Translations under genes and position numbers: made by a program
Notes under the pieces: generated by a model
Seen by the model: the letters and a program-made list of their open reading frames with translations, nothing else
Databases searched by the model: none
What the model was told of the DNA's origin: nothing
NCBI RefSeq assembly: GCF_016482785.1
Contig: NZ_JAEMXM010000019.1
Location: forward strand, 1-64,000
Direction: 5' to 3'
DNA from: Paenibacillus alkalitolerans
GTDB lineage: Bacteria > Bacillota > Bacilli > Paenibacillales > YIM-B00363
DNA: 64,000 nucleotides
Shown here: in pieces, positions 1-8,744 of the stretch
Layout: every line of letters begins with the position of its first letter
How positions within the stretch are numbered: the first letter of the stretch is position 1

Positions 1-161
1 TGTGATAGATGGTAACAGTCTATCAGCCTAGATAGCTATACGCTCTGATCTAGGATGAGCTAATGAGCTAGCTCTTAACTTAGCAGTTGCACAAAACAGA
101 AATGGCCTGCGTGCGTTAACTAGCTAAGAATCCCACGGCTTTAGCCGTGTTGGAGGCTCAA
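1..161 (+). mobile_element. Right end of an IS200/IS605-type element with guide-RNA-like tail
   Basis: No open frame with transposase similarity is visible here, but the end structure is characteristic. A hairpin CACGGC-TTTA-GCCGTG (134-149) sits just before CTCAA (157-161). Right ends of TnpB-carrying IS200/IS605 elements commonly have this layout, and there the last hairpin also forms the 3' end of the guide-RNA scaffold. More stems lie upstream: CCTAGAT/ATCTAGG (27-33 with 48-54) and palindromic GAGCTAGCTC (65-74). The coding part would lie left of the window. The boundary at 161 is inferred from the end motif and from the permease remnant that begins directly after it. Confidence 0.55.
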
Positions 162-422
162 TATAAACTTAGCGGGCAGCTACCGCTCAAAGAACATTTC
201 CGTGTGGAAGCGGTTGTGCTGCGTGAAGTATTCACGAATGCGGGAAGGGCGGCCGGCGTCATCGCGCTGATGGTGACGAGCCTCTTCGTTAAGGGCGACG
301 CTTTGACATGGGTGATCACGACGATTGCGTTGCTGCAGCTAATGATCGGCCGGCTGGCGTCTGAAGATTTCCCAAAGAGGCGTTCGGCCGTTAGAGGGAG
401 GTCAAAATCGGGCTTCGGATAA
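162..422 (+). pseudogene. 3' fragment of a membrane permease (MFS-like), cut by the IS end
   Basis: The frame runs from the IS boundary to a stop at 420-422, about 86 codons. It holds two hydrophobic segments (around AGVIALMVTSLFV and TWVITTIALLQLMIG) and ends in a short basic tail, like the last two helices of a 12-helix transporter. The stretch LPLKEHFRVE followed by VVLREVFTNAGR resembles the C-terminal region of MFS proteins of the Bacillus YqgE type; that assignment is from memory of the family and is moderate. The only start in frame is a GTG at 147 inside the IS hairpin with no ribosome binding site, so expression of an intact protein is unlikely. Confidence 0.45.
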
Positions 423-491
423 AGCGATAATCATTAGATTAGGTGTTGTCGCGAAGCTCCCGTATTCATGCCCCGGCATAAAAATTGATTG

Positions 492-520
492 TTTACGTAA
501 TGATAGCGCTTCCATACAAT
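492..520 (+). promoter_or_regulatory. Promoter with overlapping cre-like site for the pectinase gene
   Basis: TTTACG (492-497), a 17-base spacer and TACAAT (515-520) form a plausible vegetative promoter 45 bases before the pectinase start. The spacer contains TGATAGCGCTTCCA (501-514), which matches 13 of 14 positions of the CcpA consensus TGWNANCGNTNWCA. A repressor bound there would block polymerase, which suggests carbon catabolite repression of the pectinase. Confidence 0.5.
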
Positions 521-564
521 CAGGTTGTCTCACGACGCCACATTACGATGGAAGGGGAAAGGAA

Positions 565-3500
565 ATGAAGATTAAGAAGCATGCAAGAAAGTTTCTCGGG
601 CTGGCTTTGGCGGCGGCATTGACTGTAACGCCTTTGCTTTCGGTACTGCCGAACGAGGCTCGTGCCGAGGAGACAAGCTCCGGCGAACCGGCCGTAACCG
701 AAACGTTCGACAGTCAGGCAACAGGAGATGTGCCCGCCGGTTTTTCGGTTTCGGAAGCCGGCGGAACGGTGCGGATCGCGGCGGTTCCGGACGAATCGAA
801 CAAGAGCGTCCATTTGAACGACACAAGTGAAACTACGAATGTAATGTTGAGCAAATCGTTCGAACCGCTTGCGGGTCTGGTTACGATGCAGTTGAAGTTT
901 ATGCAGCAGACTTACACAAGCGCCACGAAGATCGTTCGGATAAAGGGAGACGGTAAAATAGCCGTAGTCCTTGAAACGAACGGGGGAAGCATCAATTACC
1001 GCAATGCCGACAACACGTTCCAGCCGCTTTCGGAGGCCGTGGCGGGCACTTGGTACGACATCAAGATTGAAGCGGACGTTTCGGCTAAAACCGCTGACGT
1101 ATATATCGGCGGGGAACTGAAGTTGGATGACGCCCCGTTCAATCAACCGGCGGACCGGATCGATTACTTCGAAACGTTCACGCCAAACAGCAAAACCATA
1201 GGACATTATGTAGACGACATTATAGTGGCAGGCGACCCTTACGTTGAAGAACCGCCTGCTCAAGAGCCCGGCGACGGCGGCGGCGACCCGACTCAAGAAC
1301 CGGGGTCTTCCTTCGATAAAATCTATGAAGCCGAGGATGCAACGCTCTCAGCGGCGTTTGTTGACAACAAGCATCCCGGTTATACCGGTACCGGCTTTGT
1401 GGACTATAATCCGAACGCCCCGGGCGGTTGGATCGAGTGGACCGCGGATGTCCCCGCCGCAGGCGAGTATACACTGCAGTTCCGTTACGCGCTGGGTGCG
1501 ATGGAGGACCGGCCGGCGGAAATCAAAGTGAACGGCAATGTGGTCAATCCTTCACTCAGTTTTCCTTCGACCGGCGACTTTATAATCTGGGGGACGACTT
1601 CCACGAAAGCGGCATTGAATGCCGGAACCAACGTCATCCGTGCAACCGGTATAGGACCGAGCGGCGGAGCGAATATCGACCATCTTCGCATCCACAATAA
1701 ACCGGAAACCGACGGGCCTCCGGAGGTTGTTCTTGAAGAGGTCGAAGTGTCAGATATAATCGGCGGCCTGTTGATGAAGAAGCTGAAGACGTTGGGCATC
1801 ATCGCTTCCGAACAGCCGGCGGACCGGCCGATTCCGCGCATTGAATTTATGTCGCTTTTGAACGACACTCTTGGGTATTTCGACGAGGATACGTTCAAAA
1901 ACTTGGAGCCGGAAACGAGCGTATGGGAAAAATCGCTTGAAGAATGGGACGCTTACGTGCTTGAAGCCGCAGAACATGCAGGCTATGTCCAGGCCGGCTC
2001 AGACGGCTTGATCCGAGCCGAGGATCCGCTTACGCGCGTCGATGCGGCGAAGATGATCGCGAACGCATTGGATTTGGTTCCGAATCCGGATGACAGTAAC
2101 GCCGCCATCGGCGCTGTCGTCCGTGCAGGATACATGTCGGCGAAAGACGGCAAAAGCTTCGGCGAGGAAGATCTCCTGTCCGCCTCCGAAGCGGCGGCCA
2201 TCGCGGAGCGGATTGCATCTAAAAATCAAGGCGCAGAGCATGTTCGCGTCGCAGGCGTGCATGTCGTCGCGAGCAACATTGCAGCCGTATCATTGAACGG
2301 TAAGCTTGAAGACGTTGAGTATAAAGATCTCGTACTTAGCACACCCGGCGGCACATGGAAATCGCTTACTCCCGCGTTCAAAAATTTGCAGCTGAAAAAA
2401 GCCGCAACGGCAGCGAACCGTTTCGGAAACACGGTAATCTTCTTTGAGACGGTGGAGACGTTCGGCGAGGACGCAACGATTGTGAACGACAAGCAGTCCG
2501 GCGGATTTGCCGGAGATCTTAATGAAGCCATTGCGAAGGCAAACAATCTAGTCTCGTGGCAAATGGATCATGGTGGATGGACGAAGAGCATGCCATACGA
2601 CCGGCCATGGGACGGAGTGGAGAAGAAATCTTCCCAGTTCAGTCCTGACGGCATAGAGCTTGGAACAATTGACAACAACGCGACGATCAACGAGCTTCGG
2701 TTCATCTCCCAAGTGTACCGCGAAACAGGCGATGAGACGTTCAAGGAAAGTGTGCGCAAAGGCATCGGCTTCCTGTTGGAAATGCAGTACGAGACGGGCG
2801 GATGGCCGCAAGTGTATCCGCAGCGCGGAAATCCGGGCGACGGCGTCTACTACTCCAATTACGTCACATTTAACGACAATGCCATGATCAACGTGCTGGA
2901 CATCATCGACGACATCGTGAACAAGAAATATCCGTTCGACACGGACCTCATCGACGATGCGACGGTTGAGAGCTTGAAGCAGGCAAGGGACAAAGGAATC
3001 GAGTACATCCTTAATTCACAAATCGAGGTGAACGGAGTGTTGACCGCGTGGTGCGCGCAGCACGATCCGATCACATACGAGCCGAAAGGCGCGCGAGCTT
3101 ACGAGCATCCGTCCATATCCGGTTCCGAATCGGTCGGCATCGTCCGCTACCTGATGTCCCGTCCGAACCAGACCGACGAAATCAAGCGTGCCGTTGCAGG
3201 CGCGTTGCAATGGTTCGACGATGTGAAGCTGGAAGGCATCCGTTATGTGAGCAGAGACCCGAACGGAGTCTACTTCGTGGAGGATCCGAATTCCGTCACA
3301 TGGTACCGGTTCTATGAAATCGGTACGAACCGCGGAATCTTCTCGGGCCGTGACGGTATTATCAAGTACAGCATTCAAGAAATCGAACAAGAACGCAGAG
3401 ACGGTTATTCTTGGGGCGGCAGCTACGCAAAGCGTCTGTTGGAAGTCGCCAAGTCCACCGGCTACTATGAAAACCGCGTATATGCAAGTGTGGTCGATAC

Positions 3501-4506
3501 GAAGTCGATTGACGCAAGCGGAAGAACGCTCATGTCCGGCGATCTCAAGCAGGTGAAAGATTTGAGAGAACAATTGAGCGCGCTGCCGAGCCGCCTCGTC
3601 GTCGCGAAAGACGGCTCCGGCGACTATACGGCGGTCCAGGCGGCCGTGGATGCGGTGCAAGCGAACAACACGGAGCGTGTAGAAATATACATTAAAAACG
3701 GCGTGTACAAAGAAGTCGTAACCGTGCCGGCCAATAAACCGTTCATTACGATGATCGGAGAAAGCGCGGAAGGAGCGGTCATCACCTACGACAACTATGC
3801 GAGCCGCGATCGTCCGACCGGAGGAACATACGGGACGAGCGGAAGCGCCAGCATGTTCGTTAACGGCACTGATTTTACCGCGAAAAACCTGACGATTGAA
3901 AATTCGTTCGACGAATCTGCCGGGGGCAGTCAAGCGGTCGCTCTGAACGTACGCGGCGAACGGCACAAGTTCATCAATGTCCGCTTTATCGGTAACCAAG
4001 ATACGCTGTTGACCAACGGCGGGACGCAGTATTTCTATCAATGCTACATCGAGGGCGATGTGGACTTCATCTTCGGCGGTTCGCGGGCGGTATTCGAGGA
4101 ATGCGTCATCCACTCGCTGGACCGCGGCTCCTCCACGAATAACGGCTACATAACGGCTGCCAGCACGATGATCACGGAACCGTACGGCTATCTGATTTTA
4201 AACAGCAAGCTGACAAGCGATGCGGCGCCCGGCACCGTCTGGTTGGGTCGCCCGTGGCACCCGGGCGGAAATCCGGACGCAATCGCAAGCGTAGTATATA
4301 TGAACACCGAGATGGGAGCGCACATCAACCCGATCGGTTGGACGGATATGTCCGGGTTCTCGGCAGCGGATGCCCGTTTCTACGAGTATAAAAATTACGG
4401 TCCCGGCGCGGTTATCACTGACACCCGCCGTCAACTGACGGATGAGCAGGCTGCAATGTGGACGATTGAGAACGTGCTGAAAGGCTGGAACCCGAAAGCG
4501 GAATAG
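565..4506 (+). CDS. Secreted multidomain pectinase: jelly-roll domain, CBM35, SLH-like module, PL10 pectate lyase, CE8 pectin methylesterase
   Basis: A signal peptide spans residues 1-34 (AxA-type cleavage after ARA). Domains in order: a concanavalin-like jelly-roll domain (about 40-228), a Pro/Gly/Asp linker, a CBM35/6-like carbohydrate-binding module beginning KIYEAEDATL (252-378), an SLH-like alpha-helical region (390-550) with a small beta domain, a PL10 pectate lyase (650-990; NNATINELRF near 704, GGWPQVYPQRGNP near 746) and a CE8 pectin methylesterase (1008-1313). CE8 catalytic residues are visible: Asp1146 (QDTLL), Asp1167 (DFIFGG) and Arg1229 (LGRPW). The fusion would remove methyl esters and cleave the exposed polygalacturonate on one chain outside the cell. 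The start has GGAAAGG just upstream. A terminator follows, so this gene is probably transcribed alone. Confidence 0.93.
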   Translation: MKIKKHARKFLGLALAAALTVTPLLSVLPNEARAEETSSGEPAVTETFDSQATGDVPAGFSVSEAGGTVRIAAVPDESNKSVHLNDTSETTNVMLSKSFEPLAGLVTMQLKFMQQTYTSATKIVRIKGDGKIAVVLETNGGSINYRNADNTFQPLSEAVAGTWYDIKIEADVSAKTADVYIGGELKLDDAPFNQPADRIDYFETFTPNSKTIGHYVDDIIVAGDPYVEEPPAQEPGDGGGDPTQEPGSSFDKIYEAEDATLSAAFVDNKHPGYTGTGFVDYNPNAPGGWIEWTADVPAAGEYTLQFRYALGAMEDRPAEIKVNGNVVNPSLSFPSTGDFIIWGTTSTKAALNAGTNVIRATGIGPSGGANIDHLRIHNKPETDGPPEVVLEEVEVSDIIGGLLMKKLKTLGIIASEQPADRPIPRIEFMSLLNDTLGYFDEDTFKNLEPETSVWEKSLEEWDAYVLEAAEHAGYVQAGSDGLIRAEDPLTRVDAAKMIANALDLVPNPDDSNAAIGAVVRAGYMSAKDGKSFGEEDLLSASEAAAIAERIASKNQGAEHVRVAGVHVVASNIAAVSLNGKLEDVEYKDLVLSTPGGTWKSLTPAFKNLQLKKAATAANRFGNTVIFFETVETFGEDATIVNDKQSGGFAGDLNEAIAKANNLVSWQMDHGGWTKSMPYDRPWDGVEKKSSQFSPDGIELGTIDNNATINELRFISQVYRETGDETFKESVRKGIGFLLEMQYETGGWPQVYPQRGNPGDGVYYSNYVTFNDNAMINVLDIIDDIVNKKYPFDTDLIDDATVESLKQARDKGIEYILNSQIEVNGVLTAWCAQHDPITYEPKGARAYEHPSISGSESVGIVRYLMSRPNQTDEIKRAVAGALQWFDDVKLEGIRYVSRDPNGVYFVEDPNSVTWYRFYEIGTNRGIFSGRDGIIKYSIQEIEQERRDGYSWGGSYAKRLLEVAKSTGYYENRVYASVVDTKSIDASGRTLMSGDLKQVKDLREQLSALPSRLVVAKDGSGDYTAVQAAVDAVQANNTERVEIYIKNGVYKEVVTVPANKPFITMIGESAEGAVITYDNYASRDRPTGGTYGTSGSASMFVNGTDFTAKNLTIENSFDESAGGSQAVALNVRGERHKFINVRFIGNQDTLLTNGGTQYFYQCYIEGDVDFIFGGSRAVFEECVIHSLDRGSSTNNGYITAASTMITEPYGYLILNSKLTSDAAPGTVWLGRPWHPGGNPDAIASVVYMNTEMGAHINPIGWTDMSGFSAADARFYEYKNYGPGAVITDTRRQLTDEQAAMWTIENVLKGWNPKAE

Positions 4507-4513
4507 TTACACG

Positions 4514-4552
4514 CGATCACTCTCGCTTGTAGTGGGAGTGATCGACTTTTTT
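4514..4552 (+). terminator. Rho-independent terminator after the pectinase gene
   Basis: CGATCACTC (4514-4522) pairs with GAGTGATCG (4536-4544) and is followed by a T-run (4547-4552). It also decides the start of the next gene: an in-frame upstream ATG at 4532 lies inside the hairpin. Confidence 0.85.
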
Positions 4553-4570
4553 CAAAAGAGGCGGTTTGCT

Positions 4571-5575
4571 ATGATCGTTGCGGCGGATGGAAGCGGACAT
4601 TTTACAAGTATTCAAGAAGCTGTCGACCATATTCCGGACGACGGTTCCGGCGATGCGGTCATTTTTATTAAAAACGGTGTCTACAAGGAGAAGCTGCATG
4701 TCGAAAAGCGTTCGTTGCGCTTGGTCGGCGAATGTTCAGAACATACAATAATTACCTGCGACGATTATGCCAGAAAGAAGTTTCCGGATGGCAGCGAGTA
4801 TGAAACGTTCAACTCTTATTCCGTATTTATTGGGGCGGACGATATTACGGTAGAAAACATTACTATGGAGAACAGTGCAGGAAGGGGCGAAGCCGTCGGG
4901 CAAGCCGTGGCGGCGTATGTCGACGGGGATCGGGTACATTTTAGAAATTGCAGGTTTTTGGGGCACCAGGATACGTTGTTTACCGGACCTTTGCCGGAAA
5001 AGCCTCTGAAGAGGGACAGCTTCGGAGGTCCGAGAGACGGGGCGCCACGGCGGCACGGTCGGCAGTTCTATGAAAATTGTTTCATTCAAGGCGATGTGGA
5101 CTTTATTTTCGGATCGGCGACCGCGGTTTTTCAGCATTGCGAGATATTTACGAAAAATCGATTAAAAGACGGCGGCTGCACGGGAATCAACGGGTGGATT
5201 ACGGCGGCTTCGACTCCGGAAAATGTTCGTTTCGGATATGTGTTTATCGATTGCAAGCTCACAAGCGACGCGCCGCCGCAAAGCGTGTATCTGGGCAGAC
5301 CGTGGAGAAATCATGCGAAGACGGCTTTCATCGGCTGCTGGATGGACGGACATATCCAGCCGGAAGGATGGGATAATTGGAGCAAGCCCGAAAGCGAGCG
5401 AACGGTAAATTATTGCGAATTCAACAGCAGGGGACCGGGAGCCGTAACGGATCAACGGGTAAAGTGGGCAAAAACGTTGACGATGGAGGAAGCGGAGGCT
5501 TTCACATTGAATAATATACTATCCGGCAGCGACGGATGGAATCCGGCGGACCGGGCCGAAAGAACAATTGATTGA
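4571..5575 (+). CDS. Cytosolic pectin methylesterase (CE8)
   Basis: This 334-residue protein has no signal peptide and covers the whole CE8 beta-helix. The N-terminal strand IVAADGSGHFTSIQEAV, Asp134 in QDTLF, Asp177 in DFIFGS and Arg243 in LGRPW are the expected catalytic and substrate-binding positions. The ATG at 4571 is chosen because AGAGGCGG precedes it at good spacing, while the in-frame ATG at 4532 lies within the upstream terminator. Lack of export suggests it de-esterifies methylated oligogalacturonides after import, complementing the secreted PL10/CE8 enzyme. It overlaps the longest possible reading of the next gene and probably forms an operon with it. Confidence 0.93.
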   Translation: MIVAADGSGHFTSIQEAVDHIPDDGSGDAVIFIKNGVYKEKLHVEKRSLRLVGECSEHTIITCDDYARKKFPDGSEYETFNSYSVFIGADDITVENITMENSAGRGEAVGQAVAAYVDGDRVHFRNCRFLGHQDTLFTGPLPEKPLKRDSFGGPRDGAPRRHGRQFYENCFIQGDVDFIFGSATAVFQHCEIFTKNRLKDGGCTGINGWITAASTPENVRFGYVFIDCKLTSDAPPQSVYLGRPWRNHAKTAFIGCWMDGHIQPEGWDNWSKPESERTVNYCEFNSRGPGAVTDQRVKWAKTLTMEEAEAFTLNNILSGSDGWNPADRAERTID

Positions 5576-5609
5576 AAAAATCGTTACATTCGGGAAGGAT
5601 GGACTGTAC

Positions 5610-6425
5610 ATGAAATTATGGGAAAGCGATGTTCCCGGTTACCGTTCGGAATATCCGGGCGAGCCTCCGACAATTACCCCTTATTTGCTTGAGCAGAGCG
5701 AACCCCATAGCGCCGTGATCGTATTGCCGGGCGGAGGCTACGGCGGCAGGGCGCAGCATGAGGGCGAACCGGTCGCGCGTTGGCTCAATCGAATCGGCTG
5801 CTCCGCCTTTGTGGCGAACTACCGGGTTGCCCCGTACAAGCATCCGTACCCTTTAACGGATGCCCAACGCGCCATCAGGCTTGTCCGATATCACGCGAAA
5901 GAATGGAACATCGATCCGGATAAGATCGGCATACTCGGATTTTCCGCTGGAGGACATCTGGCATCTACCGCAAGCACTCATTTCGATTACGGAAATGCAG
6001 CCGCGGCAGATCCGATCGATAGAATGAGTTCGCGGCCCGACGCTGCGATTCTATGTTATCCGGTCATTTCGTTCGGCGAGCACCGTCATCACGGATCGAT
6101 GGTAAACCTGATCGGAGAAAATCCGCCGGACGAGCTGAGGAACGGCTTGTCTAACGAGCTGCAGATCACGCCGGGAACGCCGCCGACCTTCTTGTGGCAT
6201 ACGGCCGACGATGGGGCGGTGCCGGTGGAAAACAGCCTTATGTATGCGAGTTCGTTAAGAAGAAACGGCGTTCCGTTCGAGCTGCATATATTCCCTAAGG
6301 GCAGGCACGGACTGGGATTGGCCGAGGGAGACCCGCACGTATCCCAGTGGACGGAGCTTTGCGAGATGTGGCTGAAAGATATCGAATTTATTGGAAGCCT
6401 CAGCGTTCCCTCGAGATCGAAATAG
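5610..6425 (+). CDS. Alpha/beta hydrolase, acetyl-esterase-like
   Basis: A 271-residue cytosolic alpha/beta hydrolase of the BD-FAE/acetyl-xylan-esterase-like type. The oxyanion HGGG-equivalent is LPGGGYGG, the nucleophile Ser112 sits in GFSAGG, the acid is Asp200 or Asp201 (ADDGAVP) and the base His233 (GRHGLGL). The start at 5610 has GGGAAGGA about 10 bases upstream; an in-frame ATG at 5568 overlaps the CE8 gene and lacks a good site. Its place behind two pectin methylesterases suggests removal of acetyl groups from imported pectin oligomers, which is inference. A strong terminator follows. Confidence 0.85.
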   Translation: MKLWESDVPGYRSEYPGEPPTITPYLLEQSEPHSAVIVLPGGGYGGRAQHEGEPVARWLNRIGCSAFVANYRVAPYKHPYPLTDAQRAIRLVRYHAKEWNIDPDKIGILGFSAGGHLASTASTHFDYGNAAAADPIDRMSSRPDAAILCYPVISFGEHRHHGSMVNLIGENPPDELRNGLSNELQITPGTPPTFLWHTADDGAVPVENSLMYASSLRRNGVPFELHIFPKGRHGLGLAEGDPHVSQWTELCEMWLKDIEFIGSLSVPSRSK

Positions 6426-6456
6426 GCTGACTCCTTAAGGAGTGCGAGAGTATTAC

Positions 6457-6503
6457 CGCTCGAATCGGTATGAAAGAATGGCGCCGATTTGAGCGTTTTT
6501 TTT
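6457..6503 (+). terminator. Terminator of the pectin esterase operon
   Basis: CGCTCGAATCGG (6457-6468) pairs with CCGATTTGAGCG (6484-6495) with one G-T pair, followed by eight T (6496-6503). Confidence 0.9.
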
Positions 6504-6594
6504 CGTAATTTTCTATATGCTTAAGAGTAAAACAATGTTACGATTTAAGAAGGTCTGTGCAATTATTATTGTATACATAATAGGGGTGTTATCA

Positions 6595-7158
6595 TTGCAT
6601 ATAGGTATCGATTTGGACAACACCGTGCTTGATGCCACAACCGCATATTTGCACTATTACAATAAAGCGTCGGGATTATCGATGACACATGACGATGTGA
6701 ATGAATTTCACCTGTACCGTTTGTACGGATGGGATGAAGAACAGCATAGAGATGTTTACAACCGGTACGGTCACGATATTCACTGGAACTCGGAGCCATA
6801 TCCGATGGCAGTCGACGTAATCCGGCAGCTGTTTCAACAACATCAAATATCGATTATTACCGCCAGACCCGTGATGTTTCGGGATGTTTCGATCGAATGG
6901 TTGAAGCGCCACGACGTTCCTTATCATAATATTGTTTTGACCGAAAATAAGCTTGAAGAATGTATCCGGTCAAAAGCAGACGTGTTGATCGACGACGGTC
7001 CGCATTACGCTAAGCAATTCGCAGAGCAACGAAAACCGATTATTTTGATTGGACAACCGTATAATACGGATGTAAACAATGAGTATGTGTTCCGAGTTAC
7101 AGATTGGGTACAAGTCGCAAAGCACATTGATTTAATGACGTTTAACAAAACTTTATAA
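6595..7158 (+). CDS. HAD-superfamily 5'-nucleotidase-like protein
   Basis: About 187 residues with HAD motifs: motif I DLDNTVLD close to the N-terminus (nucleophile and acid aspartates), motif II in SIITA, and motif IV DVLIDDGP. This pattern fits deoxyribonucleotidase/YqfW-type HAD phosphatases; the substrate cannot be read from sequence. The TTG at 6595 is preferred: TAGGGGTG precedes it by six bases and the protein then begins directly at the beta-strand before motif I. An upstream ATG at 6517 would add 26 residues over a promoter-like AT-rich stretch and has no binding site. Confidence 0.75.
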   Translation: MHIGIDLDNTVLDATTAYLHYYNKASGLSMTHDDVNEFHLYRLYGWDEEQHRDVYNRYGHDIHWNSEPYPMAVDVIRQLFQQHQISIITARPVMFRDVSIEWLKRHDVPYHNIVLTENKLEECIRSKADVLIDDGPHYAKQFAEQRKPIILIGQPYNTDVNNEYVFRVTDWVQVAKHIDLMTFNKTL

Positions 7159-7171
7159 TCAGGGGGCATTT

Positions 7172-7683
7172 ATGAACGAAGAAAAAATAACATATGCACA
7201 AGCGGGCATTAACATTGACGATACCGATGCGGTCAAGAAGGAAATGGCAAAAAGCCTAGAGTTGAACGAAAGCCGGGTTCTGAATTCTCTCGGCGCATTC
7301 GCCGCTTTGTACGACATTAAGTTCACGGAGTATGAACATCCGGTATTAGTAATGAAAACAGAGGAACCCGTTCGAAGCAAAAGTTGGCATTCCAGTATAA
7401 TCGAGTAAAATCGATTTGTTACGACATGATCAATCATTTGATCAATGACATTAACCTGTTCAAGCTGATTTACAAGATTGGGAATGTGGACGAGGCGGAT
7501 ATGCTGAGAACGTTCAACATGGGGGTCGGAATGATTCTCGTGATCGAAGGCGGTATACTTGAGAATGTTCAATCACATTTACAGCAGTTTGACTTGCGCG
7601 GCTACGAGATCGGTACGATCGTAAGCGGAGAGAAGAAGGTTGTTTTTCGAAATCGGTTGAATTGGGAGGAACTGCCTGCCTAG
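7172..7683 (+). pseudogene. purM: Decayed purM (AIR synthase) copy: frameshift and internal deletion
   Basis: Codons from 7172 read YAQAGINIDDTDAV, then LGAFAALYDIKF and HPVLVM, the N-terminal signature of phosphoribosylformylglycinamidine cyclo-ligase. Near 7355-7365 the similarity moves to another frame, which continues GTRSKQKLAFQYNRV, matching the usual GTDGVGTKLK-LAF region. After VNDI-like sequence the protein jumps to EADMLRTFNMGVGMILV, the conserved C-terminal FNMGIGM block. The total of about 170 codons compares with about 346 for PurM, so most of the central ATP-grasp-like fold is missing. The first frame stops at 7408. A strong GGGGG site remains before 7172. It is probably not functional, and a working purM should exist elsewhere. 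Confidence 0.7.
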
Positions 7684-7711
7684 CAGCAGTTCCTCTAATG
7701 ACGTTTGAAGT

Positions 7712-8314
7712 TTACTCATGTATGTGCTCGACCGATGCAAAGCAATCTAATGCATAGCTTTTCCCGTCGTGCGATACCCGTGTTATTGAGCATTCCGAAA
7801 CCAAGCTGCTTTGTTCCGCTACAAAAGAAGGGTGCCACTTATTCAGCACTTCTTCAGAAAATACATTCACCAAATAATCGGTTATTAATCCCCCGTGCGT
7901 AACAATTACATTGTTAGTTTTCGGATGTTTCCCTGCTATTTCTAATATAAATGATGACAGGCGGTCACCTGCCTGCCGCGCGGAATCACCCACGTGAGGC
8001 AAGTAGTCACGCTCGCGTGTGCAGCGCTCCCACATCGCAACAAACTCATCGAAGGTTTGCTCCGGCAATTCTCCCCAATTGGCGCGTTCGCGCAAACGGG
8101 TATCCTCTGTGAAACGTATTTTTGCCTCTGACGCTATGTACGACGCTGTTTCTTTTGCCCGTCTTAGCGGACTTGAGAATACGGCGTGTATCGGAATACC
8201 GCGAAAATAGTGCGCCGTTGCTTGAGCTTGTAATATACCTTTCGGCGATATCGGGACGTCACCGATCCCCTTCTCCTTTATCGCATGCCTCACCAGATAG
8301 AAGGTCGTATTCAT
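7712..8314 (-). CDS. Histidine phosphatase (phosphoglycerate mutase-like)
   Basis: A 200-residue member of the histidine phosphatase superfamily. It opens with the catalytic FYLVRHA motif, followed by SPLRRAKETA and a late VTHGG carrying the second histidine. The substrate is unknown; relatives act on small phosphate esters. The ATG at 8314 is chosen because GGGGGAC lies six bases upstream on the minus strand, while a longer frame up to 8401 adds a hydrophobic stretch with no signal and no binding site. Transcribed toward the purM remnant and divergent from the T-box promoter. Confidence 0.8.
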   Translation of the reverse strand: MNTTFYLVRHAIKEKGIGDVPISPKGILQAQATAHYFRGIPIHAVFSSPLRRAKETASYIASEAKIRFTEDTRLRERANWGELPEQTFDEFVAMWERCTRERDYLPHVGDSARQAGDRLSSFILEIAGKHPKTNNVIVTHGGLITDYLVNVFSEEVLNKWHPSFVAEQSSLVSECSITRVSHDGKSYALDCFASVEHIHE

Positions 8315-8417
8315 ATAGATGTCCCCCAATGGAAATAAAGATGATAAACATTGTATCGCCATAATACCGCAAAATGCAGCAAAAATAATACGGTAGTACA
8401 TAATTGGGAAATTACCC

Positions 8418-8446
8418 TTGATTTATTACGGAACCGTCGCTATAAT
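8418..8446 (+). promoter_or_regulatory. Promoter of the thrS leader
   Basis: TTGATT (8418-8423), a 17-base spacer and TATAAT (8441-8446) form a near-consensus vegetative promoter. The transcript would begin near 8453 and run through both T-boxes into thrS. Confidence 0.75.
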
Positions 8447-8452
8447 TTACAA

Positions 8453-8734
8453 AAATAACAAACCTTCGGCGATGACCAAAGACACGATTTCCTTCAAGGA
8501 CTGCACAGAGAGAGGAGCCTCGGCTGCAAGCTCTTCCTGATACCGGTCGGAAATTACCCCTTTGCAGCTGTGACATTGAACCCGTAGGCATACAAGCCGC
8601 GTCAGTAGGTGCTGCCGGTTCATCCCCGTTAACGGATGCTAATAAGGACTTGCATCATTTTGCAGGTTGAATTAGGGTGGAACCACGAGCAGAACGCACT
8701 CGTCCCTTGGGATGAGGTGCGTTTTTTGTTTTAT
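8453..8734 (+). promoter_or_regulatory. T-box riboswitch 1 (threonine type)
   Basis: A full T-box leader: stem I with the AGAGAG region and a TGCAAG-containing arm, the core T-box AGGGTGGAACCACGA (8674-8688), and a terminator in which GCAC-TCGTCCC and GGGATGA-GGTGC pair before a T-run ending near 8727. Uncharged tRNA pairs with the T-box and the specifier loop and prevents termination. A candidate specifier ACC (Thr) lies at 8580-8582. The following thrS gene supports threonine specificity. Confidence 0.9.
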
Positions 8735-8744
8735 AACACAAATA

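Noticed and set aside
147-161. GTG start for the first reading frame
   Set aside because: It lies in the IS terminal hairpin without a ribosome site; the frame after 161 is read as a truncated permease.
3016-4113. Long open frame on the minus strand inside the pectinase gene (365 codons)
   Set aside because: It is antisense to PL10/CE8 domains with clear catalytic motifs, has no ribosome site, and its composition (Arg/His/Val-rich) is that of a mirror frame.
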